A stretch of 64,000 nucleotides of DNA from Pseudomonas sp. J452 (GTDB lineage Bacteria; Pseudomonadota; Gammaproteobacteria; Pseudomonadales; Pseudomonadaceae). The stretch is from NCBI RefSeq assembly GCF_024666525.1, contig NZ_CP088294.1, forward strand, positions 1,054,001 through 1,118,000, given 5' to 3'. Both the position numbers and the translations under genes were made by a program. This document shows, one piece after another, positions 1 to 10,473 of this stretch (positions are counted from its first letter, which is position 1; every line of letters begins with the position of its first letter). The notes beneath the pieces are model-generated. The model was not told where the DNA came from. It did not search any database and was given only the letters and a program-made list of their open reading frames with translations.

Positions 1-35
1 ACAGGCACCATAAAATCAACCCAAAGGACTCAGAC

Positions 36-1007
36 TCACATTTCATAGCCAAGCTCACCTAGATCCATACCTATCAACCTAGACAAACGTCTATTGGATT
101 CAGCAAAAGCATTTTGCGTCAAAGCATCAACTTCTTGAGCCAGCCGCCGGTCAAGTGACCGAACCAAATACCCATCCCGCCTCAACGGCGCCCGCCATGT
201 ATTGCGGAAGCCTCTCCAGCCGTCACGATCTTTTAGCCAACCGCCGTAATTAAATGGCGTACTCAGCACCCACCTGTTCAGCAGACGTTGGATTTTTGTC
301 TCAACTATTGTTTGCCCTTGATTGACCGTCTCATTGAACGGTAATTCCTTCAATTTTGTCGAGACCAGGGTATCCGGATAGGCCTTCATTACCTCCCCAA
401 CAAAAGCCTCAGGGTTATTTTTGAATAGTTCATAAGGAACGACAACTACCCGCTCCTTCGAAAACATTGCTTGATAGCGGGCAACTAAAGCGTCGTAACA
501 GAGAAAGTCGAGATTGAACTGTGGAACGATATTTTCATCATGCGGAGCAAGGAAATCTTTGAGCTTGTGAGGTAACCCCCACGCAACAGCCGTGCTATAC
601 AGAGAGCGAATCATTTGTTTTTGCTCACGCACCACGATCAATATTCTGGCCTGGGGAAATGCCTCCAACAATCTCTGCGCGAGCAACTCCGCATCATATC
701 CTCCGCAAAATAAATTTCCGACCAATGCCTCTGATGACACTACTGGAATCAGCTGAGCAGCCTGCTGATCCGGCAACAGCTTACGGGCTCGCGCTATAAC
801 AACATTGGCTTTTCCTTGGAGCGCATGACAATCAAAACGGAAGGGCTTCTTGGCCACCAAAAGCTCATGAATCACATCGGGACTCATGTATTTAATGAAA
901 CCCACCTCAGGAATAAATAAATTTTTCTGCAGCCACTTCGAGAGATTTTTCGGATACCCGATATGCAGCAACGGTGCATTATCAAAAAAACTCAGGTCTA
1001 CGCTCAT
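36..1007 (-). CDS. Sulfotransferase-like protein with degenerate P-loop
   Basis: A 323-residue protein resembling bacterial sulfotransferases. Near the N-terminus the motif IGYPKNLSKWLQ (about residues 16-27) sits where PAPS sulfotransferases have a GYPKTGTT-type 5'-phosphosulfate loop, but the small G-T-T/S residues are missing. ARILIVVREQKQMIRSLYS (about residues 120-138) resembles the 3'-phosphate-binding strand and helix. No signal peptide or membrane segment is visible, so it is presumably cytoplasmic. It is the last of four minus-strand genes of the polysaccharide locus and is separated by 108 bases from the glycosyltransferase upstream of it. Base composition is visibly AT-richer than the core genes (about 43% GC over 901-960), which suggests transfer. 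The substrate cannot be deduced, and the altered loop means catalytic activity is uncertain. Confidence 0.6.
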   Translation of the reverse strand: MSVDLSFFDNAPLLHIGYPKNLSKWLQKNLFIPEVGFIKYMSPDVIHELLVAKKPFRFDCHALQGKANVVIARARKLLPDQQAAQLIPVVSSEALVGNLFCGGYDAELLAQRLLEAFPQARILIVVREQKQMIRSLYSTAVAWGLPHKLKDFLAPHDENIVPQFNLDFLCYDALVARYQAMFSKERVVVVPYELFKNNPEAFVGEVMKAYPDTLVSTKLKELPFNETVNQGQTIVETKIQRLLNRWVLSTPFNYGGWLKDRDGWRGFRNTWRAPLRRDGYLVRSLDRRLAQEVDALTQNAFAESNRRLSRLIGMDLGELGYEM

Positions 1008-1115
1008 GCTCTACCATCCGAAATCACAAATCGTTTGATCGCATCAAGCTCACACAAAGCCTCAATGACTCGTCCGCTCAATCGCCTACTTATCCTACAA
1101 CTGGCTTTGGCTTCA

Positions 1116-2099
1116 TCAATTAGTTCGGGCATGCCTCTTTTTCAGCTGTTCGTCTGCATACATCTCTTCGTTACGTTCCGCGCAACGCTGTGCCCGATGC
1201 ATGCCGCGCTCTACGGAATGCTTGAGGTAACGAAGAGCAGCCCCAGGAATCTTGCCCAACAAAATCGGCTCCACCGTAGGTGAGCGGAATGGTTGCCCCA
1301 GCAACTCTGTAAGCTGGTCATTCTGGCGTCGCAAAATAGCTTCACGCTTTTCCACTTCAGAGGTGGTCACCCCACCATGCAACTGATGAAACGACCCTTC
1401 GCCGGCCAACATGAAGGAGCGCGTACGCGGATGCATGGCCACTTTGCGATAGATGCACAGGTTCAGCGCTCCACCACCCGGCAGGTCAAACCGCTCATCC
1501 GCTTGACCAATCTCGCGAAATACTTCAGCCGAAGTGAACAGGCAGTTGCACTCCATGAAGGGATGGAAGATGCCGTTGGGATTCGCCCCGCTCAGGCAGG
1601 AGATGTCGAACAGGCTATAGCCATTGCGCTGCCAGTCGATCTCATCCAGCAGCGCCTGCTCCTTCTCCTCGGTATAATCATGGGTCAGGTGGAACTGCTG
1701 TTCGTTTTCACCGAGGTGGTAACCCGGCACGGCAACCATTGCGTCCTCACACAAGCTGAACGCCATCAGCACATTCTGCACGACCCCGGGCGTCACCATC
1801 CGCGCACCGTCGATCATCAGACCGATATAGCGACCACGAGCCTGGGAAAAACCAAAATTGATCGCCGCTGCAGGCGATACGCCTGGTTCGTCGCGCAGGA
1901 AGTAACGGAAGTGACCAGGTAGCGCGGCGACAGCCTCGGCATCCATGTTCCGGCGAGAACGGTTCTCCACCAGAATCACTTCATAGTCGTCGACAGCCAC
2001 TCCTTGCTGATACTGCGGCCCGAGGCTGATCAGAGTGTTGAGCGCCTGACGCGGCATGTCATAGGCGATGACGATAATCGACAGCAAAGGCTGGCTCAT
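1116..2099 (-). CDS. Glycosyltransferase family 2 (copy A)
   Basis: A 327-residue GT-A fold glycosyltransferase. It opens with LSIIVIAYDMPRQALNTLIS, the usual GT2 first strand and helix, followed by YEVILVENRS and the acidic region RYIGLMIDGARMVTPGV (about residues 90-106), where the DxD-type metal/nucleotide-sugar site is expected. Here it reads IDGAR, as in its neighbour. The start codon overlaps the stop of the upstream paralogue by four bases (ATGA at 2096-2099), so the two are translationally coupled. The two proteins share the same layout and many motifs (YEVI, GARMV, GYH.G, LFDI..LSG), a clear tandem duplication. It probably adds a sugar to the glycan made by this locus; donor and acceptor are unknown. 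Confidence 0.8.
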   Translation of the reverse strand: MSQPLLSIIVIAYDMPRQALNTLISLGPQYQQGVAVDDYEVILVENRSRRNMDAEAVAALPGHFRYFLRDEPGVSPAAAINFGFSQARGRYIGLMIDGARMVTPGVVQNVLMAFSLCEDAMVAVPGYHLGENEQQFHLTHDYTEEKEQALLDEIDWQRNGYSLFDISCLSGANPNGIFHPFMECNCLFTSAEVFREIGQADERFDLPGGGALNLCIYRKVAMHPRTRSFMLAGEGSFHQLHGGVTTSEVEKREAILRRQNDQLTELLGQPFRSPTVEPILLGKIPGAALRYLKHSVERGMHRAQRCAERNEEMYADEQLKKRHARTN

Positions 2100-3019
2100 G
2101 GCGGGCTAACCTTATCCAGCGAATGGCGGATGAACCGATAAACACTCGGGTGCGCGCTGCCAAACAGAATCGGTTTCACCGTAGGCGGCTTGCGATTGGC
2201 CCCGCGAATGGCAATGTCCTGGTCGTCCAACTGTTTGTAGATTCGAGCGCGCTCGTCCTTGAGGGTGCCGGTAGTCACACCCCCATGGAACTGGTGAAAG
2301 GAGCCCTCTGCGTACAGGAGGTAATATGGCGTGTCGGCGGACTCAAGCAGGCGCTTGTACAGATCAAGGTTGGCATTGCCACCCCCGAAATCGTCATAGC
2401 GCGGATTGACGCCACCAAGGGCCCTCCATTTCTTTACCGACATGCCGATGAAATTGCTCTCGTAATTAGGCTGAAAGAAACCACCCTGGCAAGACCCGCT
2501 GAGCACGGCAATATCGAACAACTTGTAGCCATCCTGCGGCCACTGGATGCCTTGTAGCAGACCGGCTTCGACTTCCTCGTTGTAACCTTCATTCACCGCC
2601 ACCTGCTGCAGCTTGTGGCCTATGTGATAACCGGGGGCGGACACCGCAGCATTAGGCACCATACGGAAGACGTCCAGAGCCTGTCTGACCACACCCGGCG
2701 ATACCATCCGTGCACCGTCGATCATGATCACTACATGACTGCCACGGGCCTGGGCAGCTCCGAAATTGATCGCATGCACGGGCGTACGCTGAGTCTCCTG
2801 ACGGTGGAAGTAGCGCACGTTGGGCGCATGGCGCATGGCGCGCTCGGCACCGAGCAGGCGGTCTGAGTGGTTTTCCACGACGATGACTTCATAGTCTTCG
2901 GACTTGACCCCGCGCTGGTAACCAGGGCTCAGGGACAGCAAGGTCTTCTCAGCTTGATCCGGCATTTTGTAGACGATCAGCACGATCGACAGGCGAAGCT
3001 TGCGGCGAAACAGCAACAT
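2096..3019 (-). CDS. Glycosyltransferase family 2 (copy B)
   Basis: A 307-residue paralogue of the adjacent downstream GT2. Shared features are LSIVLIVYKM at the start, YEVIVVENHS, VVIMIDGARMVSPGVV and a C-terminal half with FHQFHGGVTTG. I place the start at 3019 because an AAGGA Shine-Dalgarno lies eight bases before that ATG. The longer frame, to 3055, would run back across the stop codon of the preceding sulfotransferase gene (3037-3039). With this start there is a 17-base gap to that gene and a four-base overlap with the next, which fits one operon. It is likely cytoplasmic or membrane-peripheral and acts on a lipid-linked glycan; specificity is unknown. Confidence 0.8.
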   Translation of the reverse strand: MLLFRRKLRLSIVLIVYKMPDQAEKTLLSLSPGYQRGVKSEDYEVIVVENHSDRLLGAERAMRHAPNVRYFHRQETQRTPVHAINFGAAQARGSHVVIMIDGARMVSPGVVRQALDVFRMVPNAAVSAPGYHIGHKLQQVAVNEGYNEEVEAGLLQGIQWPQDGYKLFDIAVLSGSCQGGFFQPNYESNFIGMSVKKWRALGGVNPRYDDFGGGNANLDLYKRLLESADTPYYLLYAEGSFHQFHGGVTTGTLKDERARIYKQLDDQDIAIRGANRKPPTVKPILFGSAHPSVYRFIRHSLDKVSPP

Positions 3020-3036
3020 CGGGCGATTCCTTGAAA

Positions 3037-3771
3037 CTAGCGGGCTAAGCCGCACAGCTCCTGATAGATGGACTGCAACTCATCCGGCAGAGGCTTATTC
3101 TCTTGCTGGTGGTGCTTAAGTTCGGGACTAAAGAAACGTTCGCCCTGCAGCGGGCGCAAGCCAACCTCAACCAAAACTTGATTGAGCTTGTCGTGCAACA
3201 CGCTCTCATCCTCGTCGAAACAGAGCAACGGGAACGGCTGTTGGCGATACAGTTCAAGCAGGCGGCGGTTATAGGCCAGCCAGAGCGCGAAAGCCTTGTG
3301 TTCCGGCATGCCACCACGAGCATTGAGCGAACGAGCCACGGCCGAAGGATGACGAAAGATTCCGACGAACTGCAGGTCAGGCAGCAACGCCCGCCAACCC
3401 TCGACCAGCAACAGGGCACGCGGATCCTTGAAGCCCCAGTGCTCGACTCCACGGTAATCGGCAACCAACTTGCGCGCAGCCTGCACATCGACCGCGGTCC
3501 AAGGTAATGCCGTGGCTGGTGGGTTGTCCCAGGCCAGTCCGTGACGCGCTAAGAGTGCGTCATGAAATGCCACAATGGCCTGATTTTCACGATTTCCCTT
3601 GAGGTTGTGCGGGTTCCAGGCGCTGTACTGGCCAAGCTCGAGGCCCGCTTGCTGGAGCGAGCCGGTCAGGAAGCTGGTACCGCTGCGATGCATGCCGACG
3701 ACCATCAACGGGCGACCAGGCGGATAGAGAAAAGCGAATGTGCGCCGGAACAGCGCTGAGATCGACCGCAT
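3037..3771 (-). CDS. Sulfotransferase family protein
   Basis: A 244-residue protein with an intact sulfotransferase P-loop, [16 protein letters not shown], about residues 23-38 from the chosen start, and a later FVGIFRHPSAVARSLNAR segment matching the R..(P) S motif that contacts the 3'-phosphate of PAPS. HWGFKDPRALLL lies between them, typical of this family. The start at 3771 is preceded by GAGG five bases upstream; longer starts up to 3837 lack a site. It is the first gene of the minus-strand polysaccharide operon and faces wzm across a 129-base divergent region. The same GMHRSGTS motif opens the 1664-residue protein on the other strand, so the locus encodes at least two such domains. Some proteins annotated this way may transfer other groups, so sulfation is an inference. 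Confidence 0.75.
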   Translation of the reverse strand: MRSISALFRRTFAFLYPPGRPLMVVGMHRSGTSFLTGSLQQAGLELGQYSAWNPHNLKGNRENQAIVAFHDALLARHGLAWDNPPATALPWTAVDVQAARKLVADYRGVEHWGFKDPRALLLVEGWRALLPDLQFVGIFRHPSAVARSLNARGGMPEHKAFALWLAYNRRLLELYRQQPFPLLCFDEDESVLHDKLNQVLVEVGLRPLQGERFFSPELKHHQQENKPLPDELQSIYQELCGLAR

Positions 3772-3900
3772 GGAGTCCTCGTTGTTATTTGCGGGGAACA
3801 GGCCGTGTACTGGTTGGCTTCCCGCCCCAAGCCCCACGTACTCGAAAAGTGCTGCATTGTGTTTAAATGAGCGCCCCTTTTCAATCCGGTCATGTTGTAG
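3772..3900. promoter_or_regulatory. Divergent promoter region, polysaccharide locus
   Basis: These 129 bases separate the sulfotransferase operon (minus) from the wzm-wzt operon (plus), so promoters for both must lie here or just inside the genes. The part next to wzm (about 3860-3890) is locally AT-rich. I could not assign a confident -35/-10 pair or an operator. Confidence 0.45.
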
Positions 3901-4656
3901 ATGAATTACAGGGCAATCGTCCTCTATGGGGTATACAGCGCCCTACGTACTGAAGTAGCGAAGCGCTTCCTCGGATTCCTCTGGTGGATCATCGAGCCCG
4001 TGATGTACATGGGGGTGTTCTATATCGTCTTTGGCCTGGGCCTGCGCCAAGGAGGGCCAGACTACGCTCCGTTCCTCCTCTGCGGCCTTATTGCCTGGAA
4101 ATGGTTCGAAGGCACGGTACGCCAGGCCGGCAGCTCTATCGGCATGAACGCCGGCCTGCTGCAACAAATCCATGTACCCAAATGCCTTTTCCCCCTGATC
4201 CAGGTTCTGAGCAATAGCTTCAAGTTCCTGATCGTGCTGGCACTGTTGGTGGTGTTCCTGTTGGTCCTCGGCAAGCCGGTGACTCCGGCCTGGCTCGCCC
4301 TGATACCCGTACTCTTGACCCAGCTGGTACTGATCATCTCGGTCGGTTTCTTCCTCGCCGCGATCATTCCCTTTGCCCAGGACCTTAAGCAGGTGGTCGA
4401 CAACCTGCTGATGCTGCTGATGTTCATGTCCGGTATTTTCTTCAGCGCCGAGCAGGTTCCTGAATCCATGCGGTTCATCTTCGAATTGAACCCCATGGTG
4501 GTGCTGATCGCTGCCTACCGCAGCATTCTGCTGGCAGGGCAATGGCCGCAATGGGACCAGCTGGGCTATGTGCTGCTGGTCTCCGCCCCACTCCTGCTAA
4601 CAGCAGGCTTAATTTTCAAGCGCTTCGAGCGCCATTATCCAAAGCTAATGCTGTAG
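3901..4656 (+). CDS. wzm: ABC-2 type polysaccharide export permease
   Basis: A 251-residue integral membrane protein with about six hydrophobic segments and the family signature near the N-terminus: EVAKRFLGFLWWIIEP, in which the R..LG..W..IEP pattern marks Wzm/KpsM/TagG exporters. The length fits this family (about 250-270). A conserved NPMVVLIAAYRSILL segment precedes the last helix. With the ATPase encoded seven bases downstream it should form the inner-membrane exporter that moves a finished, lipid-linked glycan from cytoplasm to periplasm. Neither polymerase-type Wzy nor flippase-type Wzx genes are seen, in keeping with the ABC-dependent pathway. The start is the first ATG and has no strong Shine-Dalgarno. 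Confidence 0.9.
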   Translation: MNYRAIVLYGVYSALRTEVAKRFLGFLWWIIEPVMYMGVFYIVFGLGLRQGGPDYAPFLLCGLIAWKWFEGTVRQAGSSIGMNAGLLQQIHVPKCLFPLIQVLSNSFKFLIVLALLVVFLLVLGKPVTPAWLALIPVLLTQLVLIISVGFFLAAIIPFAQDLKQVVDNLLMLLMFMSGIFFSAEQVPESMRFIFELNPMVVLIAAYRSILLAGQWPQWDQLGYVLLVSAPLLLTAGLIFKRFERHYPKLML

Positions 4657-4663
4657 GACCACC

Positions 4664-5431
4664 ATGACCGGCCGAATCATGCTCAGCGCCCAGAACGTGG
4701 GTATTTCCTATCGCCAACGCACCGGGTTGCTCAAATACGAGCGCTACTGGGCGCTCAGCGATGTCAGTTTTGAGCTCCATGCAGGAGAGACACTGGGCGT
4801 GATCGGCTGCAACGGCGCAGGTAAAAGCACCTTGCTGCGCATGATCGCCGGCATTATCGACCAGGATCGCGGTCAGCTCTGGCGCCAACCGGGTGCGACA
4901 GCCAACTTGCTAGCCCTCAATGCGGGCTTCAAGCCTGAGCTGTCCGGCCGTGAGAATGCAATGTTCAGTGGCTTACTGCTTGGCCTTTCGAACCAGCAGA
5001 TCAGCGAAAAACTGGATGAAATCAAGGCCTTCAGTGACCTCAAGGATTTCTTCGAGCGGCCTGTCGGAACCTATTCGACCGGCATGCGGGCACGACTGGG
5101 CTTTGCCGTGGCCATTCATGCCGATCCAGACATCCTGCTGATCGACGAAGTGCTCGGCGTGGGTGACGAAAGCTTCAAGATCAAATCGCATGCAGCGATG
5201 AAAGCCAAGATCAACTCGGACAAGACCGTGGTGCTGGTATCACACAGCATGGCGGCAATCCGCAGCCTATGTGACCGCGTCCTGTGGCTGCATGAGGGGC
5301 GATCGATAGCCTGCGGCGAGACCAACTGGGTGATCGACGGCTATCTCGAGACCATTCGTACAGCCTTGCGCAAGCAGCGCCTGCAAGAAAAAGAGCAGAC
5401 GAGCACAGCTGCAACCAGCCAACCCATTTAG
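4664..5431 (+). CDS. wzt: ABC polysaccharide export ATP-binding protein
   Basis: A 255-residue nucleotide-binding subunit paired with the permease just upstream. Walker A is GCNGAGKSTLL (about residues 48-58), the signature loop is YSTGMRARLGFAVAI, Walker B is ILLIDEVLGVGDE, and the H-loop is VLVSHSM. The start ISYRQRTGLLKYERYWALSDVSFEL is typical of Wzt/KpsT/RfbB ATPases. It ends soon after the ATPase fold and has no C-terminal carbohydrate-binding domain, unlike the longer Wzt proteins (about 430 residues) that recognise a terminally modified O-polysaccharide. By analogy with short-form ATPases, export is probably not gated by a terminal modification read by this subunit. Confidence 0.9.
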   Translation: MTGRIMLSAQNVGISYRQRTGLLKYERYWALSDVSFELHAGETLGVIGCNGAGKSTLLRMIAGIIDQDRGQLWRQPGATANLLALNAGFKPELSGRENAMFSGLLLGLSNQQISEKLDEIKAFSDLKDFFERPVGTYSTGMRARLGFAVAIHADPDILLIDEVLGVGDESFKIKSHAAMKAKINSDKTVVLVSHSMAAIRSLCDRVLWLHEGRSIACGETNWVIDGYLETIRTALRKQRLQEKEQTSTAATSQPI

Positions 5432-5478
5432 AACAACAGGGCCCGCCACGCTTGGCCAAGACCTGACCCGAGATACGC

Positions 5479-8400
5479 ATGATAACGACGCACAAGAAAG
5501 TCTTCGTAGTTCTGGGCATGCATCGCAGCGGTACCAGCGCCATGACCCGAGCCCTACAGGTATTGGGTGTTGAGCTCGGCAACAACCTAATGCCTGCCGC
5601 AGCGCTCAACAACGAGACCGGCTTCTTCGAAGATCTCGACATCAACGAACTCAACATCGAGATTCTGAAAACGCTCGGGTATAGCTGGCACAGCCTCGCC
5701 TGCGTTGACCTGACTGATCTGCAAAATATCGACCTCAGCACGCTACGCCAGAAGGCCGCTGCCCTGCTGAAAGAGAAATTGCAGAACCACAGTTATTTTG
5801 GCCTCAAAGATCCCCGCATCTGTCGCCTGCTGCCGTTCTGGCAAACGGTCTTCGCCGAGCTGAGTCTCGATGTTCATTACCTGATAGCCAGTCGTAATCC
5901 GATCAGCGTCGCTCAGTCCCTAGCCAAACGTGATGGCTTTGAGCTGGAAAAAGGCCATCTGCTCTGGCAAGAGCACATGCTCAACAGCCTGCGGCTCACC
6001 ACCGACAGTTCACGGATTGTGGTCGACTTCGATCAGCTCCTTGCTCAGCCCGACAAGCAGCTCGGCCGAATCGCCCGCCAATTCGGTCTGACATTCGACC
6101 CGGCAAGCGTTCATTACCAGCAGTATCGCCATGAGTTTCTCAAGGATTCACTGCGCCACACCCTGTACAGCATTGATGAGCTCGAACACGCCGGGGAAGC
6201 TTCCAGCCTTAGCCGCGAGCTGTTCCGCCTACTCAGTCGACTGGCAGACGATAACGCCACGCAAGGCATCGACCTGAACACCCTGCATCTACAGCAGCAG
6301 GCTCTCAGCAATGCCTTGCAGCTGATTGACAAGGGAGAATCCAAAGCACGCAGCCTCAAGGCCAAGGCCGAGCAACTCAATGGCCAACTGCAGCAGAAAA
6401 CCCAGCAATTGCAGGACAAGGGACAGTTGCTGCAGGAGCGGGATCGGCAGTTGCAGGAAAAAATGCGAGATATCCAGGGAAAGGATCAGCAACTGCAGGG
6501 AAAAATGCGACATATCCAGGACAAAGATCGGAAGCTCATTGAGCTCGGACACACGATCAACCAGTTGAAAGCGCGCAATCAGACTCTGATCGCCGAGGTA
6601 CTCCAGTACAAGCAGTCCACCAGCTGGCGCATCACCGCTCCCATGCGCCGCCTCGTTACACTGGGCACGCGGCTCAGAGCCCTTAGCAGCAAACTGCGCG
6701 GGCTTATCAACAGTGCTGGCGGCCCTCTTCCCCTCCTGCAGAAACTGCTGAGCATTTACCGCCTGGAAGGTCGTCACGGTATTCTGCAGCGCGCTCGCCT
6801 GTACCGGATGAGCAAGGTCTCGTTCGGCGCCAACTGGCCGGGCAAAGACTTCGCCCTCAGCAGTGCTGCCCGGCAACAACAAGCCGAGTCAACAAATCGC
6901 GCCAACCCGCCAACGCTTTCCGCGCCGGCTCAAGCAGAAGCCCAGCCCATTAGCCAGAGCCGTCTGAAACTGGCTATTGCCGTGCATGTGTTCTATCCGG
7001 AACTGTGGCCAGAAATCGCCCGACGTATCCGTAACCTACCATTCGCCTACGACCTGTTCATTACAGTTGCAGCAGAGTGCAGAGCGGCTCTGGAAGAGCA
7101 GCTCGTCGTCGATCCTCTGGCGGCGGAAATTGTCGAAGTGCCCAACCAGGGTTACGACATCTTGCCCTTCATTACCCTGCTGCCACGTTTGCAGGCAGGC
7201 CAGTACGACCTGGTTTGCAAAGTGCACAGCAAGAAGGGCAGCGCCAATCTGGAGCAACTGCATCCGGAGCTAGGCAACCTGTGGTTGGACCTGCTACTGG
7301 ACCCACTACTGGGCAGCGAACAGGTGGCCCGAGATGCCGTGCTGGCCTTCGAGCGTGATGCCCAACTGGGTATGCTCGGCTCCGCCGACCTGTACAAGTC
7401 GGCCGCGCGCTTGATGTATGGCAACGAAATTCCTGTCACACGTCTTCTGCAACAACTGGATCCGACCCGTGACCCAGCGCACGACTGGGGCTTCTTCGCC
7501 GGCAGCATGTTCTGGGCACGTCTCGATACACTCACACCACTGCTCACACTGGAGCCGCTGCTGAGCGAACTGGACAACGCCGCGACACTGCGTACGGGTA
7601 CGCATGCCTCGGCATGGCATGCGATGGAACGTATTTTTGGCCTGCTGCCTTCTTTGACAGGTCAGCGCGTGGCGCTGTCCTACGCCACGGATCTTATTCG
7701 ACAAAATCATGCCGTCCACCTGCAGGAAGCGGCGAGACCATCGCCCTATGGCATCGGTCTGACCCTGGTGGCAGAGAGTCGCATCCAGCAATATCAGAGC
7801 TTCCTCGCAAGCCAGCCCGGTTTTGATGCGCACTATTACGCGGCTAACACTCCTCAGGCCGCAGAACTCGGCATGCTGCCGCTGACACACTTCCTGCGCT
7901 ATGGCATCTATAGCGGACAGTGTCCGAGCGCCAACTTCTCGCCCGGTCTTTACTGGGACGAGCACCGTGACGTGCTGCTAAACCGCCAGAATGCCTTGGT
8001 TCACTATATCCAGCACGGACGCAAGGAAGGTCGCAGCAGTTTCCCGGCGCAGAACAACTCTGAGCTTATCTGTGAACAAATCGCAAAGTCCGGCCTGTTC
8101 GATGCCAAGCACTACAAGCGCAGCAATCCTGATGTTCTGGCCGCGCGCATAGATCCTCTGCAACACTTCTGTAAGCACGGCTATCTTGAACTGCGCAAAC
8201 CGAATCCGGACTTCGACCTGGAATGGTATCGCCGCGAGCACCTCGATGCTTTCCTCACCCCGATCAACCCACTGCTGCATTACGTCAACAGCGGTAGCAA
8301 ACGTCGGCTACCAACACGCCCGAAAGCCAAGGCAACTGCCGCCACCGGTATGCGCTATGCGCCGGGCCAGCAGCCACGTCGTATCTGTCTGTTCGCTGGC

Positions 8401-10473
8401 TATGACCCACACGGACTGATCGACGACTATGTACTCGACTACCTGAAAGCCCTGAGCAAGCACGCCGACATTTATTTCCTCAGCGATGCGACCATGCCTG
8501 CCAGTGAACTGCAGAAGCTCACCGGCCTGGTCAAAGGGGCCTGGGCGATTCGCCATGGGGAGTATGATTTCGGCTCCTACTCGCGCCTGGCGCGCTTGCT
8601 GGTCGGCTGGGACACGATCAACAGCTATGACGAGCTGATTCTGGCCAACGACAGCTGCTACCTGATCGACAGCCTGGACCCGGTCTTCGCCGCCATGGAT
8701 CGCCGGCAATGCGACTGGTGGGGCATGCAGGCAACCAAGGGGCTGTCCGCGACGCGCCATATCAAAAGCAATGGCTTCAAGCAGAAGATCCCGCTGGCCG
8801 AGGTCAAGCGCAAGCTGCTCACGCGTTTTGAGCAGGACGACTTTTACGACTTCCACTTGGGCGCCTATTTCCTGGTCTTCCGCCAACCCGTCCTGCAGGA
8901 AGGCAGCCTGGCCAAACTTCTCGACGGCGTGAAGAAACAGCCGAACAAGAAGGCCATCATCCAAAGCTATGAGATCGGCCTGACCCGCACCCTGATCAAC
9001 CGCAAGTTCGAGTTCGATACCTTTATCGACTCGCTGCACCCGTTCCATCCGATTTATACCGAGCGTCACTTCGATCTGGTTGCCGAAGGCATGCCACTGT
9101 TCAAACGCTTCTTCCTAACGGAGAACCACTACCACGTGCCGGAGCTTTGGCGCTGGAAGGAGCGTCTGCTCGAGTTGCGGCCGAATCTCGATCTGGCACC
9201 GTTTGAGAAAAACCTGGAGCGAGTGGCTCCCGCGGACAAGCTCTACAAGAGCCTGCACATCCCCCACCCAAATGCGGCTGCCACCGAGCAGGATGCGTTG
9301 CTCGATGCTGCCAGCTTCCTGCAACTGGACGGCAAGGTTGCCAAGCACGACAACTGGTGGGCCTTCCCGGTGTGCGCCTATGACCACTCACTGAGCGGCA
9401 ATGATCGTGCAGTCTTCGAGGAAGTACGCAACGATCCCAACATCAAGAAAGTGATTCTGACGCGCAGCAAAGCGATCGAGCTCAGCGGTGAAAACATCGA
9501 AGTGCTGCCACTCGAAAGCCGTCAGGGCCAAGAGCGCCTGCTACGCTGCAAGTACGTGTTCATCAAGCACACCCCGCGCGAGAATGCCCTGTATCCCCTG
9601 CGCGCCGACCTGCACCGTTTCATCAATCTGTGGCACGGCATTCCACTCAAGCGGATTGGCTACGCCTCACTGGATCTGAAGAACAAGCTGGTCGCCGTGG
9701 CTGATCAGCACAGCCGCTGCCACTCAGTCATCAGCTCGTCGAAGATCGACCGCATGGCAATGGCCTCGGCGTTCTACCCCCTGAGTTTCCACCATGTCTG
9801 GCTGACCGGACTGCCGCGCAACGACTTCATCCTGCGTGAAACAGAAAAGCTACCCGTTGATCTGCGCACGGACCTGGAGCGCCTGCAGGCGCAACTGGCT
9901 GGCAAACGACTGGTGTTGTTCGCGCCGACTTTCCGTAACAACCAGAGCGATGGACACTACCCCTTCAGCCAGGCCGAGCAAGACCTGCTGGCGGCCTGCC
10001 TGAACAAGCATGGGGCAGTACTGGGCATCCGTGAGCATATGGCGGCCAAGGCCAACAGCTACTTCAGCGCACTGCAGGAGTTACCTACCCTGCAGCTGGG
10101 CAACGCCCAGTTCAGCAACATCGAAATGCTCTACCGTCAGGCCGAAATCCTGATTACTGACTACTCGAGTTGCTTCATCGACTTCATGCTCACCGGCAAG
10201 CAACAGATCTGCTTTGCCTATGACCTGCAGTCCTACGCGCAGAGTGAACGTGGCCTGTTCTACGACCTGGATACCGTCTTCCCGGGCCCAATCTGCGAGG
10301 AGTTCAGTAGTCTCCTGCAAGCGCTCGACAATGCCTTGAGCAATGACACCAGCACACTGGATCCGGACTACGCGCTCAAGCGCAAGATATTCTTCGACTT
10401 TATCGACGACTCAAACGCTGCACGTGTCGTCCAGCACGTACAAGCCGAGTTCATGGAGAACGCCAGCGCATGA
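5479..10473 (+). CDS. Giant sulfotransferase / RgpF / CDP-glycerol glycerophosphotransferase
   Basis: A 1664-residue multidomain protein. Reading along it: (1) residues 8-215 are a sulfotransferase-like domain with GMHRSGTS at 13-20 and [15 protein letters not shown] near 133; (2) about 255-380 is a Gln/Lys-rich coiled coil with repeated QLQEK/DIQGKDQ units, ending in [11 protein letters not shown]; (3) about 494-770 is an RgpF-like (rhamnan synthesis F) domain; (4) about 782-945 are two repeats of the FDA.HY...PL.HF...G type; (5) about 967-1240 is a second RgpF-like domain; (6) about 1291-1650 is a CDP-glycerol:polyglycerophosphate glycerophosphotransferase domain with [12 protein letters not shown] at 1384 and [11 protein letters not shown] at 1559. 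The following gene makes CDP-glycerol and overlaps its stop. I infer a cytoplasmic enzyme that assembles or decorates a glycerol-phosphate-bearing glycan. Confidence 0.85.
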   Translation: MITTHKKVFVVLGMHRSGTSAMTRALQVLGVELGNNLMPAAALNNETGFFEDLDINELNIEILKTLGYSWHSLACVDLTDLQNIDLSTLRQKAAALLKEKLQNHSYFGLKDPRICRLLPFWQTVFAELSLDVHYLIASRNPISVAQSLAKRDGFELEKGHLLWQEHMLNSLRLTTDSSRIVVDFDQLLAQPDKQLGRIARQFGLTFDPASVHYQQYRHEFLKDSLRHTLYSIDELEHAGEASSLSRELFRLLSRLADDNATQGIDLNTLHLQQQALSNALQLIDKGESKARSLKAKAEQLNGQLQQKTQQLQDKGQLLQERDRQLQEKMRDIQGKDQQLQGKMRHIQDKDRKLIELGHTINQLKARNQTLIAEVLQYKQSTSWRITAPMRRLVTLGTRLRALSSKLRGLINSAGGPLPLLQKLLSIYRLEGRHGILQRARLYRMSKVSFGANWPGKDFALSSAARQQQAESTNRANPPTLSAPAQAEAQPISQSRLKLAIAVHVFYPELWPEIARRIRNLPFAYDLFITVAAECRAALEEQLVVDPLAAEIVEVPNQGYDILPFITLLPRLQAGQYDLVCKVHSKKGSANLEQLHPELGNLWLDLLLDPLLGSEQVARDAVLAFERDAQLGMLGSADLYKSAARLMYGNEIPVTRLLQQLDPTRDPAHDWGFFAGSMFWARLDTLTPLLTLEPLLSELDNAATLRTGTHASAWHAMERIFGLLPSLTGQRVALSYATDLIRQNHAVHLQEAARPSPYGIGLTLVAESRIQQYQSFLASQPGFDAHYYAANTPQAAELGMLPLTHFLRYGIYSGQCPSANFSPGLYWDEHRDVLLNRQNALVHYIQHGRKEGRSSFPAQNNSELICEQIAKSGLFDAKHYKRSNPDVLAARIDPLQHFCKHGYLELRKPNPDFDLEWYRREHLDAFLTPINPLLHYVNSGSKRRLPTRPKAKATAATGMRYAPGQQPRRICLFAGYDPHGLIDDYVLDYLKALSKHADIYFLSDATMPASELQKLTGLVKGAWAIRHGEYDFGSYSRLARLLVGWDTINSYDELILANDSCYLIDSLDPVFAAMDRRQCDWWGMQATKGLSATRHIKSNGFKQKIPLAEVKRKLLTRFEQDDFYDFHLGAYFLVFRQPVLQEGSLAKLLDGVKKQPNKKAIIQSYEIGLTRTLINRKFEFDTFIDSLHPFHPIYTERHFDLVAEGMPLFKRFFLTENHYHVPELWRWKERLLELRPNLDLAPFEKNLERVAPADKLYKSLHIPHPNAAATEQDALLDAASFLQLDGKVAKHDNWWAFPVCAYDHSLSGNDRAVFEEVRNDPNIKKVILTRSKAIELSGENIEVLPLESRQGQERLLRCKYVFIKHTPRENALYPLRADLHRFINLWHGIPLKRIGYASLDLKNKLVAVADQHSRCHSVISSSKIDRMAMASAFYPLSFHHVWLTGLPRNDFILRETEKLPVDLRTDLERLQAQLAGKRLVLFAPTFRNNQSDGHYPFSQAEQDLLAACLNKHGAVLGIREHMAAKANSYFSALQELPTLQLGNAQFSNIEMLYRQAEILITDYSSCFIDFMLTGKQQICFAYDLQSYAQSERGLFYDLDTVFPGPICEEFSSLLQALDNALSNDTSTLDPDYALKRKIFFDFIDDSNAARVVQHVQAEFMENASA

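Noticed and set aside
3019..3055. Longer start for the second GT2 gene.
   Set aside because: It overlaps the previous gene and lacks a Shine-Dalgarno; 3019 has AAGGA at the right distance.
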